Assembly (NCBI RefSeq): GCF_003634455.1
Contig: NZ_RBLC01000002.1
Span: forward strand, 1 to 64,000
DNA length: 64,000 nucleotides
Origin: Flavobacterium endophyticum
GTDB taxonomy: Bacteria; Bacteroidota; Bacteroidia; Flavobacteriales; Flavobacteriaceae
Direction: 5' to 3'
Position numbers and translations under genes: made by a program
Notes under the pieces: generated by a model
Database searches by the model: none
Told to the model about the DNA's origin: nothing
What the model saw: only the letters and a program-made list of their open reading frames with translations
Shown: in pieces, positions 28,166 to 37,946 of the stretch
Numbering within the stretch: position 1 is the first letter of the stretch
How the letters are laid out: each line of letters opens with the position of its first letter

Positions 28166-28223
28166 AACTTTACAACTTGCAACTTTACAACTTGCAACTT
28201 TACGACTTGCAACTTTACGACTT
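28166..28223. repeat. 15-bp tandem repeat, about four copies
   Basis: AACTTTACAACTTGC is repeated at 28166, 28181, 28196 and 28211 (the last cut short), with an A to G change in copies three and four. It lies about 140 bases upstream of sdaA. Confidence 0.85.
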
Positions 28224-28331
28224 TATCAAACCAACCCTCTTTAAATCACCCAATTATATCAAATTTCTAAAATCATCTAGGAATAATGCACATTTAATAA
28301 ATTTACAACGTTTTCGCAATCGTAAAAAAAT

Positions 28332-28339
28332 TATATTTG
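28332..28339 (+). promoter_or_regulatory. sdaA -7 box
   Basis: TATATTTG matches TAnnTTTG exactly, 23 bases before the sdaA ATG. The -33 position holds TTTT-rich sequence rather than a clear TTG. Confidence 0.55.
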
Positions 28340-28362
28340 CGTAAAATTGTCTTGTAATTACT

Positions 28363-29787
28363 ATGGAAGAATGTATCTCGGTATTTGATATGCTTAAGAT
28401 TGGCGTCGGCCCGTCGAGTTCCCACACTTTAGGACCTTGGCGCGGAGCAGAACGCTTTTTGAAAGAGCTTCGTGAAGAAAACATCTTAGGCAAGGTCATC
28501 CGAATCAAAGTAGATTTGTTCGGCTCGCTTTCGCTGACAGGAAAAGGGCATGCTACTGATTTGGCCGTCATGTTAGGCCTGACAGGTGCCGATCCTGAGT
28601 ATATTCCGATTGAGAATATCGATAAAATCATTGCTGAGATCAAGAAAAGCAAGCAATTGCCTTTAGCGGGCGAGACTATGATTCCGTTTGACATGGAAGC
28701 GGATATCGTATTTAATAAAAACTTCCTTCCTTTCCACTCTAACGGATTTTCTTTTACCGCCTATACTGCCGATAGCGAATACGAATCGACGTTCTATTCT
28801 ATTGGCGGCGGCTTTGTCGTAAAAGAAGAAAGAGCGAATGCGATTAAAAAGGAGGCCATAAAATGCGCCTTTCCTTTCCCGATACAAAATGCGGTAGAAC
28901 TGCTTGATTATACCATCAAGGAAAACAAAAGCATTTCTGAAATCGTTTATGAAAACGAAAAGTCAATGCGCACGGAAGAAAACATCCACAGCGAATTGAT
29001 GCGCATCTGGAATACCATGCTCGAATGCATGTACATCGGCTGCCATTCTGAAGGCATCTTGCCTGGCGGACTCAACGTACGCCGACGTGCTTTCGACATG
29101 CACCAGAACCTTATCGGACTGGCCAATTACAGCAATCCGCAAGAATGGTTGGAGACTATTCGCAAGACAGAAGTAAAATTCCGCCAGATCCTAAAATGGG
29201 TCAGCTGTTTTGCACTGGCAGTCAACGAAGTGAATGCTTCACTTGGAAGAGTCGTAACGGCTCCGACCAACGGAAGCGCTGGCGTTATTCCGGCCGTCTT
29301 GATGTACTATATGGTGATTGAAAACCACCAAGCGGGAGAAAAAGAAATCAAGCAGTTTTTGATGGTGGCTGGCGAAATCGGCAGTATCTTTAAAAAAGGC
29401 GCTACGATTTCCGCAGCAATGGGCGGTTGTCAGGCCGAAATCGGAGTTTCTTCTGCCATGGCAGCAGCAGCTTTGTGCGAACTGATGGGCGGCGAACCGG
29501 CACAAGTACTTATGGCTGCAGAAATTGCAATGGAACATCATTTGGGAATGACCTGCGACCCGATTGGCGGCTTGGTTCAGATTCCGTGTATCGAAAGAAA
29601 TACCATGGGCGCTATCAAGGCCATCAACGCCGCAGAATTAGCCCTAGAAACTGATCCTAAGAATGCCAAAGTGCCTTTAGACAAGGTTATCAATACGATG
29701 TGGGAAACGGCAAAAGATATGAATACGAAATATAAGGAAACTTCCGAAGGTGGTTTGGCCATCAGCGTCAACATGGCTGACTGTTAG
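28363..29787 (+). CDS. sdaA: L-serine ammonia-lyase (single-chain, Fe-S)
   Basis: A 474-residue enzyme that deaminates serine to pyruvate. The beta domain comes first ([21 protein letters not shown], about 6-26). The catalytic domain follows, with [28 protein letters not shown], the glycine-rich [19 protein letters not shown] and [19 protein letters not shown]; the cysteines there fit the labile [4Fe-4S] cluster of this family. Length and domain order match E. coli SdaA. It is monocistronic, with repeats upstream. Confidence 0.96.
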   Translation: MEECISVFDMLKIGVGPSSSHTLGPWRGAERFLKELREENILGKVIRIKVDLFGSLSLTGKGHATDLAVMLGLTGADPEYIPIENIDKIIAEIKKSKQLPLAGETMIPFDMEADIVFNKNFLPFHSNGFSFTAYTADSEYESTFYSIGGGFVVKEERANAIKKEAIKCAFPFPIQNAVELLDYTIKENKSISEIVYENEKSMRTEENIHSELMRIWNTMLECMYIGCHSEGILPGGLNVRRRAFDMHQNLIGLANYSNPQEWLETIRKTEVKFRQILKWVSCFALAVNEVNASLGRVVTAPTNGSAGVIPAVLMYYMVIENHQAGEKEIKQFLMVAGEIGSIFKKGATISAAMGGCQAEIGVSSAMAAAALCELMGGEPAQVLMAAEIAMEHHLGMTCDPIGGLVQIPCIERNTMGAIKAINAAELALETDPKNAKVPLDKVINTMWETAKDMNTKYKETSEGGLAISVNMADC

Positions 29788-30060
29788 AGATATTCCAATA
29801 CTTTACTTAAAACCTGAAAAACAAAATCTTTGAGGTCTTTTGTGAGCACCTATACAAGTACAAAATATAATACGCCTTTAAAATAGTAGAATTTTAGGAG
29901 AAGCATAAAAAAGATGTAAACATATATTTAGTTTATACTTCGCTTAATATATATTTGTTCTTTATCCTAAGAGTTACTATGATCGTATAAAAATATTCTG
30001 TTTTTTGTTTTTTAACTATACCAGTAAAACCAATTACTATAATACCTAAAACTATTAATT
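29788..30060. promoter_or_regulatory. Intergenic region with a candidate promoter for the lipocalin-like gene
   Basis: TATATTTG at 29950-29957 is an exact -7 box about 100 bases before the next ATG. The rest is A+T-rich with no supported gene. Confidence 0.4.
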
Positions 30061-30516
30061 ATGAAAAAAATATTATTTATTTTAATAACATCCTTATTTA
30101 TTCTATCATGTTCATCTGATGATGATAGCGCTACTGACAATATAGATACATACCGACCACTAATAGGTAAATGGGTATTAGAAAAATCAACTCAATATAA
30201 AGCTGATGGAACTGTTTATAATGTTTCTAATGTTTTACTACCTTGCAATGATCTTTCTACACTTGAGTATAAAACAAATGGTCAATGCATAAGAACAACA
30301 TTTCGTATGAGTAACGGGGCTACTGAGTGTACATTAAGTAATGTATCGATTGGTTTATGGTATTATTCACCATTAAATGGCTATTTAATAAGCACTTTTA
30401 ATACCTCTGCAGAATTGCTATTTACGGATGAAAATCATTACAAGCTAAGAACCTATAATGATGTCGTTAACCCTCAGTATCGTTACACTGATACCCAATG
30501 GCGTAAAATTAATTAA
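30061..30516 (+). CDS. Lipocalin-like lipoprotein
   Basis: A 151-residue lipoprotein (lipobox LFILSC, followed by an acidic SSDDDSATD tether). The domain opens with PLIGKWVLEKST, continues with LEYKTNGQCIRTTF, WYYSPLNGYLI and LLFTDENHYKLRTY, and ends YTDTQWRKI. This is the small lipocalin-like (DUF4923/DUF5004-type) pattern common in Bacteroidota. Ligand unknown. Base use is more A+T-rich than its neighbours. Confidence 0.75.
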   Translation: MKKILFILITSLFILSCSSDDDSATDNIDTYRPLIGKWVLEKSTQYKADGTVYNVSNVLLPCNDLSTLEYKTNGQCIRTTFRMSNGATECTLSNVSIGLWYYSPLNGYLISTFNTSAELLFTDENHYKLRTYNDVVNPQYRYTDTQWRKIN

Positions 30517-30552
30517 TTTCTGATATTTGAGTCTGCTTAAATTCTATTCCCT

Positions 30553-31905
30553 TTGAAAAAAATTCTAATCATTGACGACGAAGAAAAATTAAGAAGCCTG
30601 ATGGCCCGTATTATCGGCCTTGAAGGTTTTGAAGTCGTAGAAGCCGGAGATTGCAAATCTGGATTAAAGAAACTAGAACAGCAGCTTTTTGATGTCGTGC
30701 TCTGCGATGTCAAGCTTCCCGACGGAAACGGCGTCGACCTGACCATTGCCATCAAAGAAAAATCGCCACAGACCGAAGTGATCTTGCTGACGGCCTACGG
30801 AAATATTCCCGATGGCGTTCAAGCGATAAAAAACGGTGCTTTTGATTATATTGTAAAAGGCGACGACAACAATAAGATCATTCCCCTGCTCCATCGTGCC
30901 ATCGAAAAAAGTAATCTGACCCAAAGAATTGCCCAGCTAGAAGCCAAACTGGACACCAAGCTTTCGTTTGACGGAATCATAGGAAGCTCCAAATCACTGC
31001 AGCAATCTATCGAACTAGCGAGAAAAGTAGCACCTACAGACACGACTGTTTTGTTGACAGGAGAAACAGGAACAGGAAAAGAAGTTTTTGCTTCCGCCAT
31101 TCACCAATCGAGCTTGCGAAAGAATCAACCTTTTGTCGCCATCAACTGTTCCGCTTTCAGTCATGATTTATTAGAAAGCGAAATGTTTGGCCATATTGCC
31201 GGTTCTTTTACGGGAGCCTCAAAAGACAAGAAGGGATTGTTTGAAGAAGCCAACAACGGAACCATATTTTTAGATGAAGTCGGTGAAATGGCCCTAGATC
31301 TTCAGGCAAAATTATTGCGTGTCATCGAAAACGGGGAGTTTATAAAAGTCGGTGAAAGCAAGCCAACCAAAGTCAATGTAAGGATTATTGCCGCTACCAA
31401 CAGAGATCTGGCTAAAGAAATAGAGGCAGGCCATTTTAGGCAGGATTTATTCTACCGTCTTTCGGTATTCCAAATCCAATTGCCCGCTTTGCGAGAACGA
31501 GTTGCAGATATAGAGCCTTTGGCGAATCATTTCCTGCATTTCTTTGCTTTGAAAACCAATAAAAAGATCAAATCCTTTTCAGGAGAATTCATACAGCTGT
31601 TAAAACTGCATACTTGGCCCGGCAACATCCGAGAACTGAAAAATGTCTTGGAACGCAGCGTCATATTAGAAACGGAAAACATTTTGACTACCGATTGCCT
31701 TCCTTTGGAAATCCAGCAATTGAAAGCTTCTGAAACAACAGGAGAAGCACCTGTCTTATCCGCTTTTTCTCTAGCTTCTGCCGAAAAAATTCATATCCAA
31801 AAGGTATTAAACTATACCAACCACAATAAAACAGAAACTGCAAAGCTGCTAAATATTGCCCTGACGACCTTATACAGGAAGCTTGAGGAATACAAAATCA
31901 GCTAA
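30553..31905 (+). CDS. NtrC-type sigma-54-dependent response regulator of the kdp island
   Basis: A 450-residue activator starting from TTG. The receiver domain (1-120) has the acidic pocket IIDDEE and phospho-acceptor D52 (VVLCDVKLPDGNG). The AAA+ domain (about 140-380) has Walker A GETGTGKE, a sigma-54 loop reading GSFTGA (classical GAFTGA) and Walker B GTIFLDEVGE, followed by a Fis-type helix-turn-helix (KTETAKLLNIALTTLYRKLEEYKI). It lies directly upstream of the kdp genes and appears to replace the OmpR-type KdpE of other bacteria. Its kinase partner is probably the one at 39593-41323. A terminator follows it. Confidence 0.9.
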   Translation: MKKILIIDDEEKLRSLMARIIGLEGFEVVEAGDCKSGLKKLEQQLFDVVLCDVKLPDGNGVDLTIAIKEKSPQTEVILLTAYGNIPDGVQAIKNGAFDYIVKGDDNNKIIPLLHRAIEKSNLTQRIAQLEAKLDTKLSFDGIIGSSKSLQQSIELARKVAPTDTTVLLTGETGTGKEVFASAIHQSSLRKNQPFVAINCSAFSHDLLESEMFGHIAGSFTGASKDKKGLFEEANNGTIFLDEVGEMALDLQAKLLRVIENGEFIKVGESKPTKVNVRIIAATNRDLAKEIEAGHFRQDLFYRLSVFQIQLPALRERVADIEPLANHFLHFFALKTNKKIKSFSGEFIQLLKLHTWPGNIRELKNVLERSVILETENILTTDCLPLEIQQLKASETTGEAPVLSAFSLASAEKIHIQKVLNYTNHNKTETAKLLNIALTTLYRKLEEYKIS

Positions 31906-31928
31906 ATACCTATCATTTTGAAAGTGCC

Positions 31929-31956
31929 AACCCTATCATTTCGATAGGGTTTTTCT
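31929..31956 (+). terminator. Terminator after the sigma-54 regulator gene
   Basis: A 9-bp stem (AACCCTATC/GATAGGGTT) with a 5-base loop and T-rich tail. It separates the regulator from the kdp structural genes, implying a separate kdp promoter. Confidence 0.8.
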
Positions 31957-32066
31957 TTTGGCATACGTCCCAATAAAATGTAAAGCATAGGAAACAAGCG
32001 CTTTAGCAGTCCTGCCAAAAAATTGGACTCTAATTTGGCATAAGGCTTCGAAAATAACTTAATCAT

Positions 32067-32348
32067 ATGAAAAATTTCAATGATAGCCTTATCAAAAAAA
32101 TGGAGCGCTTGGCAGAAATTACCATCAGCAGTCTCCAATTAGGTAAAATGGCTCGAACAAAAAGATGCCTTGCCCTAGCCGAAGAATTGCTTGTCAAAGG
32201 CAATGTAGAAATGAAAAACGCAATTACGAATGTCTATCTGTTTTCGGTTTCGCATTATATGGAAATGAACCGATTGAAGATTTCGCAATTGTTGCCGATT
32301 TCGCTGCACAAGGAATATGTAAAACAAATTAATACTTCTGGAGTATGA
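32067..32348 (+). CDS. Small helical protein at the head of the kdp operon
   Basis: A 93-residue soluble, mostly helical, basic protein (IKKMERLAEITISSLQLGK, KRCLALAEELLVKGN, LHKEYVKQINTSGV). No catalytic motif. I recall similar proteins upstream of kdp in other Bacteroidota, where their role is unknown. Its stop codon overlaps the ATG of the next small gene, which shows translational coupling and supports it being real. Confidence 0.7.
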   Translation: MKNFNDSLIKKMERLAEITISSLQLGKMARTKRCLALAEELLVKGNVEMKNAITNVYLFSVSHYMEMNRLKISQLLPISLHKEYVKQINTSGV

Positions 32349-32428
32349 CAATTGCTATCCTCACCATCGTAGGGCTGCTCTGCTTTGCCCTTTTTTATGT
32401 ATCGATTTACTATTTTGATAAAATCTAA
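32345..32428 (+). CDS. 27-residue single-helix membrane peptide
   Basis: The reading frame encodes MTIAILTIVGLLCFALFYVS followed by IYYFDKI, essentially one transmembrane helix. Its ATG overlaps the stop of the upstream gene and it ends 4 bases before the KdpF-like ATG. The position suggests a second small subunit or regulator of the Kdp complex. It is too short for homology to be decisive. Confidence 0.6.
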   Translation: MTIAILTIVGLLCFALFYVSIYYFDKI

Positions 32429-32432
32429 AATT

Positions 32433-32510
32433 ATGATAGCCTTATTTCTTATTGCCCTCGCTGTTTTTGCCTATATCATCTATGTCTTACTCAAACCTGA
32501 AAAATTTTAA
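32433..32510 (+). CDS. kdpF: KdpF-like small subunit of the potassium ATPase
   Basis: A 25-residue peptide with a single transmembrane helix (MIALFLIALAVFAYIIYVLL) and a KPEKF end, matching the size, position and Y-x-L-x-x-(A/P)-E-x-F ending of KdpF. KdpF stabilises the KdpABC complex. kdpA begins 3 bases downstream. Confidence 0.8.
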   Translation: MIALFLIALAVFAYIIYVLLKPEKF

Positions 32511-32513
32511 AAA

Positions 32514-34202
32514 ATGAACACAGAAATTATAGGAATTATAGCCATGTTTGTCCTGACCCTGATTTTAGCCATACCATTAGGGAGGTACATCGCCAAAGTG
32601 TACTTAGGACAAAAGACTTTTTTAGACCCTGTCTTTGTCCCGATTGAAACTCTATTCTACAAAGTCAGCGGCATTGATGCTAAAAAAGAAATGAACTGGA
32701 AACAGCACATGGTCGCATTACTGGCCATCAATGTAGTCTGGTTTGCCTTAGGAATGATCGTACTGCTCTGCCAAGGCTGGCTGCCGCTCAATCCAGACAA
32801 TAATCCAAACATGACGCCCGATTTGGCGTTTAATACGATTATTTCCTTTTTGGTCAACTGCAACCTGCAGCACTATTCTGGAGAAACGGGCGTAAGCTAC
32901 CTCAGCCAGCTCTTCTTGATGTTCCTGCAGTTTGTTTCTGCCGGAATCGGATTGGCCGCAGCGGCTGTCTTGTTCAATGCGTTAAAAGAAAGAACGACAG
33001 AAACCCTTGGTAACTTTTACAATTATTTTATCAAGTCATGTACTCGAATCTTATTGCCAATTTCCGTAATCGTAGCAACCGTGCTGCTTTTTAACGGAAC
33101 TCCGATGACTTTTGAAGGCAAGCAAGAAATGACAACATTACAAGGAGATGCTGTTCAAGTTTCGACAGGTCCTGTTGCCGCTTTTACTGCCATAAAACAC
33201 GTAGGAACAAACGGTGGAGGATTTTTCGGTACCAATTCTGCTCATCCGCTTGAAAACCCTAATTACCTGACCAATATAGTCGAGATGATCGCCCAAATGA
33301 TTGTTCCGTTTGCTATGGTATTTGCCTTAGGATTCTATTTGAACCGAAGAAAATTATCTTGGATGATTTTTGGCGTAATGACTATCGGATTCCTAGCATT
33401 GACAATTCCGACTGTTATTACCGAAATGAACGGAAATCCTGCCATTACCCAAATGGGAATCGACACTACAGCTGGTGCGACCGAAGGAAAAGAAGTGCGT
33501 TTTGGAGCAGCAGCCTCTGGCTATTGGAGCATTGCGACAACCGTAATCTCTACAGGTTCTGTCAACTCGATGCACGACAGCGCGATGCCTTTGTCTGGAA
33601 TGAACCAGCTTCTTGCCATGATGGTCAACTGCTTTTATGGCGGATGCGGTGTCGGAATCTTAAACTTCTACATCTTTATTATCCTAGCTGTATTTATCAG
33701 CGGATTGATGGTCGGAAGAACTCCCGAGTTTCTAGGTAAAAAAATCGAAGCCCGAGAAATGAAGATTGCCATGATTATCGCATTGTTGCATCCTTTCCTG
33801 ATCTTGGTTGGCGTTGCTTTGTCAACCGCTTTTCCTGAACAAGGAGCCAGCACGTTGAACAATCCAGGATTCCACGGATTCAGCGAGATATTGTATGAGT
33901 TCACTTCCTCTGCAGCCAATAACGGAAGTGGTTTCGAAGGACTTGGCGACAACAATCCATGGTGGAATATTACAACCGGAATTGTCTTATTGCTTTCAAG
34001 ATTCCTTCCGATAATCGGACCCGTAGCTATAGCCGGAATTTTAGCCTCTAAAAAACATATTCCTGAAAGCGCGGGAACTTTAAAAACCGACACATCAACG
34101 TTTGGACTTATGGTTTTTGCCGTGATCTTTATTATCGCTGCCTTATCCTTCTTCCCTTCCTTGACGCTAGGACCGATTGCAGAATATTTCACTCTTTATT
34201 AA
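32514..34202 (+). CDS. kdpA: Potassium-transporting ATPase subunit A (channel-like)
   Basis: A 562-residue polytopic membrane protein with about ten helices, descended from a potassium channel; it binds and conducts K+. Selectivity-loop motifs are present (NCNLQHYSGETG, HVGTNGGGFFGTNSAHPLENP, NCFYGGCGVG, SAANNGSGFEG). Normal length. It is followed by kdpB after 20 bases. Confidence 0.97.
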   Translation: MNTEIIGIIAMFVLTLILAIPLGRYIAKVYLGQKTFLDPVFVPIETLFYKVSGIDAKKEMNWKQHMVALLAINVVWFALGMIVLLCQGWLPLNPDNNPNMTPDLAFNTIISFLVNCNLQHYSGETGVSYLSQLFLMFLQFVSAGIGLAAAAVLFNALKERTTETLGNFYNYFIKSCTRILLPISVIVATVLLFNGTPMTFEGKQEMTTLQGDAVQVSTGPVAAFTAIKHVGTNGGGFFGTNSAHPLENPNYLTNIVEMIAQMIVPFAMVFALGFYLNRRKLSWMIFGVMTIGFLALTIPTVITEMNGNPAITQMGIDTTAGATEGKEVRFGAAASGYWSIATTVISTGSVNSMHDSAMPLSGMNQLLAMMVNCFYGGCGVGILNFYIFIILAVFISGLMVGRTPEFLGKKIEAREMKIAMIIALLHPFLILVGVALSTAFPEQGASTLNNPGFHGFSEILYEFTSSAANNGSGFEGLGDNNPWWNITTGIVLLLSRFLPIIGPVAIAGILASKKHIPESAGTLKTDTSTFGLMVFAVIFIIAALSFFPSLTLGPIAEYFTLY

Positions 34203-34222
34203 TCAACTGATTTTCAAAAAAA

Positions 34223-36268
34223 ATGAAAACTCAAAATAAATCACTGTTTCAAAAAGAACTGCTGAAAGAAGCTTTTGCCCAGTCTTTTCTGAAACTTAAT
34301 CCGGCAACGCTGTTCCGAAATCCGATTATGTTTACTGTAGAAATCGGAACCGCTGTCATGCTTTGCGTTTGCCTTTGGATTCTCACAGGAGAACAGTCAC
34401 AAGGCAGTTTTGTCTACAACTTCACGGTATTCATCATTTTGTTGTTTACCTTGCTGTTTGCTAATTTTGCAGAAGCAATCGCGGAAGCAAGAGGAAAAGC
34501 ACAAGCGGACAGCTTGCGAAAAACCAGAGAAGAAACGCCTGCAAAGAAAATTTTTCCGATTGGAGAAATGTATGTTGATGAATTGCAAATCGTACCATCC
34601 TCTAGCCTTGCCAAAGGCGATATTTTCATCTGCGAAGCGGGCGACACGATTCCGACCGACGGAGAAATCATTGAAGGCCTTGCCACTATCGACGAAAGCG
34701 CCATTACGGGAGAAAGTGCTCCTGTAATCAGAGAAGCTGGAGGTGATAAAAGCTCCGTAACAGGCGGTACAAAAGTACTTTCTGACAAGATTAAAGTCAA
34801 AGTTACCACAGAACCAGGCGAAAGCTTTTTGGACAAAATGATTGCCTTGGTCGAAGGGGCTTCACGCCAAAAAACGCCAAATGAGATTGCCTTGACTATC
34901 TTATTAGCAGGTTTTACCTTGGTTTTTATCATTGTCTGCGTCACTTTAAAACCTTTTGCTGATTATGCCAACATCACAATAACCATCGCTTCTTTTATTT
35001 CATTGTTTGTCTGCTTGATCCCGACAACCATCGGTGGATTGTTGTCAGCCATTGGTATTGCTGGAATGGACAGAGCCTTACGTGCCAACGTGATTACAAA
35101 ATCTGGAAAAGCAGTAGAAACTGCTGGTGATATTGACGTACTGCTTTTAGACAAGACAGGAACCATCACGATCGGAAACAGAAAAGCAACTCATTTTTAT
35201 CCTACAACTGGCGTATCCGAGAGCGAATTTATAAAAGCAAGCATTCTTTCGTCTTTAGCCGATGAAACCCCAGAAGGTAAATCAATTATAGAATTAGCAG
35301 GCAAAGAAGCATCAAAAAACCTTTCTGTAAAAGGAGCCACTTTGATAAAATTTACTGCCGAAACACGAAGCAGCGGTGTTAATCTTCCTGATGGTACAAA
35401 AATCCGAAAAGGAGCTTATGATTCTATCCGAAAACTAAGTGAATATGCCGGACATACATTTCCAAAAGACACTGCTGAAAAGGTAACCGAAATTTCTAGC
35501 AACGGAGGAACGCCTTTGGTCGTTTCTGAAAACGATAAAGTATTAGGCGTAATTGAACTGCAAGACATCATCAAGCCTGGAATCCAAGAACGTTTTGAGC
35601 GCTTGCGAAAAATGGGAGTCAAAACAGTAATGGTAACAGGAGATAATCCGCTGACCGCCAAATTCATTGCTGAAAAAGCCGGAGTCGATGATTTTATTGC
35701 CGAAGCCAAACCTGAGGATAAGATGAATTACATCAAAGAAGAACAGATGCGCGGCAAGCTTGTCGCGATGATGGGTGACGGAACAAACGATGCTCCTGCC
35801 CTTGCGCAAGCCGATGTAGGCGTTGCCATGAACAGCGGTACCCAAGCTGCCAAAGAAGCCGGAAACATGGTAGACTTAGATAATGACCCTACCAAACTGA
35901 TTGAAATCGTAGAAATCGGAAAACAATTGCTGATGACTCGAGGAACCTTGACCACTTTTAGTATCGCCAACGACGTAGCCAAATATTTCGCTATCATCCC
36001 TGCCCTGTTCATTACCGCAATTCCAGCCTTGCAAGGACTAAACATCATGCACTTGCACAGCCCTGAAAGCGCTATCCTATCAGCTGTTATCTTTAATGCC
36101 ATAGTGATTCCGTTTTTGATTCCGCTGGCTTTAAAAGGGGTGACTTACAAACCAATCGGTGCCTCTGCTTTATTGAGAAGAAACCTTTTGTACTATGGCC
36201 TGGGAGGTATCATTGTTCCTTTCATCGGAATAAAAATTATTGACATTATCGTGACATTCTTCATCTAA
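34223..36268 (+). CDS. kdpB: Potassium-transporting ATPase subunit B (P-type ATPase)
   Basis: A 681-residue P-type ATPase that drives K+ uptake through KdpA. Seen: TGES in the actuator domain (AITGESAPV), the phosphorylated aspartate in [10 protein letters not shown] (about 311), nucleotide-domain KGA, and the hinge motif [20 protein letters not shown]. Normal length. Confidence 0.98.
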   Translation: MKTQNKSLFQKELLKEAFAQSFLKLNPATLFRNPIMFTVEIGTAVMLCVCLWILTGEQSQGSFVYNFTVFIILLFTLLFANFAEAIAEARGKAQADSLRKTREETPAKKIFPIGEMYVDELQIVPSSSLAKGDIFICEAGDTIPTDGEIIEGLATIDESAITGESAPVIREAGGDKSSVTGGTKVLSDKIKVKVTTEPGESFLDKMIALVEGASRQKTPNEIALTILLAGFTLVFIIVCVTLKPFADYANITITIASFISLFVCLIPTTIGGLLSAIGIAGMDRALRANVITKSGKAVETAGDIDVLLLDKTGTITIGNRKATHFYPTTGVSESEFIKASILSSLADETPEGKSIIELAGKEASKNLSVKGATLIKFTAETRSSGVNLPDGTKIRKGAYDSIRKLSEYAGHTFPKDTAEKVTEISSNGGTPLVVSENDKVLGVIELQDIIKPGIQERFERLRKMGVKTVMVTGDNPLTAKFIAEKAGVDDFIAEAKPEDKMNYIKEEQMRGKLVAMMGDGTNDAPALAQADVGVAMNSGTQAAKEAGNMVDLDNDPTKLIEIVEIGKQLLMTRGTLTTFSIANDVAKYFAIIPALFITAIPALQGLNIMHLHSPESAILSAVIFNAIVIPFLIPLALKGVTYKPIGASALLRRNLLYYGLGGIIVPFIGIKIIDIIVTFFI

Positions 36269-36280
36269 TACACTACAGAA

Positions 36281-36841
36281 ATGAAAAATTATATAGTAAT
36301 AGGAATCAAATTAACCTTGGCAACCATCGTTTTCTTCGCTGGAATTTACACGCTGTTCATCTTTGGAATAGCCCAGATAGCACCAAACCAGGGAAAAGGA
36401 ATTGTGGTTGAAAGCAACGGGAAGAAATTCTATAAAAACATTGGCCAGTCTTTTACCGATGCTAAATATTTTAATTCTAGGCCGTCTGCCGTAGGATATA
36501 ACGCAGCGGGTTCTGGCGGAAGCAATAAAGGACCAAGCAATCCTGAATATCTGGCAGAAGTCCAAAAAAGAATCGACACCTTCCTGATCCAAAACCCTGA
36601 TATAAAAGCAAATGAAATTCCTGCCGATCTGGTTACCGCCAGCGGCAGCGGATTAGACCCAAACATTTCGGTACAAGGTGCAAAAGTACAGATCAAGCGT
36701 ATTGCAAAAACTAGAAACATTGAAGAGTCAAAACTAGAAAAGCTTATTGCTGAAAATACAGAAAAGCCGCTCCTAGGCGTATTTGGTCCAGAAAAAATAA
36801 ACGTATTACAATTAAACATCGGTTTAGATAAACTAAAATAA
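36281..36841 (+). CDS. kdpC: Potassium-transporting ATPase subunit C
   Basis: A 186-residue protein with one N-terminal membrane helix and a periplasmic domain carrying the family motifs YFNSRPSA, GSGLDPNISVQGA and IAENTEKPLLGVFGPEKINVLQLN. It stabilises the KdpAB complex. It overlaps nothing and is followed by the porin gene after 2 bases. Confidence 0.97.
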   Translation: MKNYIVIGIKLTLATIVFFAGIYTLFIFGIAQIAPNQGKGIVVESNGKKFYKNIGQSFTDAKYFNSRPSAVGYNAAGSGGSNKGPSNPEYLAEVQKRIDTFLIQNPDIKANEIPADLVTASGSGLDPNISVQGAKVQIKRIAKTRNIEESKLEKLIAENTEKPLLGVFGPEKINVLQLNIGLDKLK

Positions 36842-36843
36842 AA

Positions 36844-37929
36844 ATGAAAAATTTAGCTACCACAGCTTTTATCGCAATAACTTCTTTCGCAGGAGCCCAA
36901 ACCGACACGCTGAAAAAATCAGAATCGCCTTTGAAAATTTCAGGCTATGTAGAAGCCTATTATGCCTATGATTTTGGAGCGCCTGAAAACAATACCCGAC
37001 CAGGATTCATCTATTCACATAACAGACATAACGAAGTCGCCTTAAACTTAGGTTTCATCAAGGCCAATTATGAAAAAGACAATGTCAGGGCCAATCTTGC
37101 CATCATGACTGGAACCTATGGCAATGCCAATCTTGCCGCAGAAGAAGGCATCCTTAAAAATATTTATGAAGCCAATGCAGGTGTCAAAATATCAAAAACA
37201 AAAAACCTGTGGGTCGATGCCGGAATTTTTGCCTCGCATATCGGATTTGAAAGTGCCGTCGGCAAAGACTGCTGGACACTAACCCGAAGCATCTTGGCTG
37301 ATAATTCGCCTTATTATGAAAGCGGTGCCAAAATATCCTATACTACCGACAATGGAAAATGGTTTCTTAGCGGGCTTGTCTTAAACGGATGGCAAAGAAT
37401 CCTACGGGTTGACGGCAACAAAACCTTGGCTTTCGGACATCAAGTAACGTATAAACCAAACGCATCTATCACATTGAACAGCAGTTCGTTTGTTGGAAAT
37501 GACAAACCTGATACTGATAAAAGAATGCGCTACTTTCACAATTTATATGGCATCTTTCAGTTAAACGAAAAATGGGGTCTGACAGCGGGTTTTGATATTG
37601 GAGCCGAGCAAAAAGAAAAAGGAAGCGACAGTTATAATTCATGGTATTCTCCTGTCTTGATCGCAAAATATAAGGCTTCAGATAAAGTCAGCATCAGCGC
37701 AAGAGGAGAATATTATGCAGACGAAAACGGCGTAATTATCGCTACTGAAACTCCTAATGGATTTAAAACTTTTGGGTATTCCGTTAACTTTGATTACAGC
37801 ATTTACGATAATGTCGTTTGGAGAATCGAAGCCCGAAGCTTGAACAGCAAAGATGAAATATTCACCGAAAATGGCGATCCTACAAAACAAAACTTTGTAG
37901 CCGTTACCTCATTGGCACTATCGTTTTAA
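36844..37929 (+). CDS. Outer-membrane beta-barrel porin (OmpL/porin-2 type) in the kdp operon
   Basis: A 361-residue protein with a signal peptide (ends SFAGAQ). The mature protein alternates short strands, beginning KISGYVEAYYAYDF and SHNRHNEVALNLGFIKANYE, and ends in the aromatic AVTSLALSF of outer-membrane barrels. This matches the putative porin-2 group. Placed 2 bases after kdpC, it probably supplies an outer-membrane route for potassium; that role is inferred from position only. Confidence 0.82.
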   Translation: MKNLATTAFIAITSFAGAQTDTLKKSESPLKISGYVEAYYAYDFGAPENNTRPGFIYSHNRHNEVALNLGFIKANYEKDNVRANLAIMTGTYGNANLAAEEGILKNIYEANAGVKISKTKNLWVDAGIFASHIGFESAVGKDCWTLTRSILADNSPYYESGAKISYTTDNGKWFLSGLVLNGWQRILRVDGNKTLAFGHQVTYKPNASITLNSSSFVGNDKPDTDKRMRYFHNLYGIFQLNEKWGLTAGFDIGAEQKEKGSDSYNSWYSPVLIAKYKASDKVSISARGEYYADENGVIIATETPNGFKTFGYSVNFDYSIYDNVVWRIEARSLNSKDEIFTENGDPTKQNFVAVTSLALSF

Positions 37930-37946
37930 TACCTAAACACACTATT

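Noticed and set aside
31990-32066. Sigma-54 promoter for the kdp genes (TTGGCATAAGGCTTCG near 32036)
   Set aside because: It departs from the -12 consensus at the key GC and would leave only a few bases of leader. Another GG...GC pair just upstream has the wrong spacing. Not strong enough to list.
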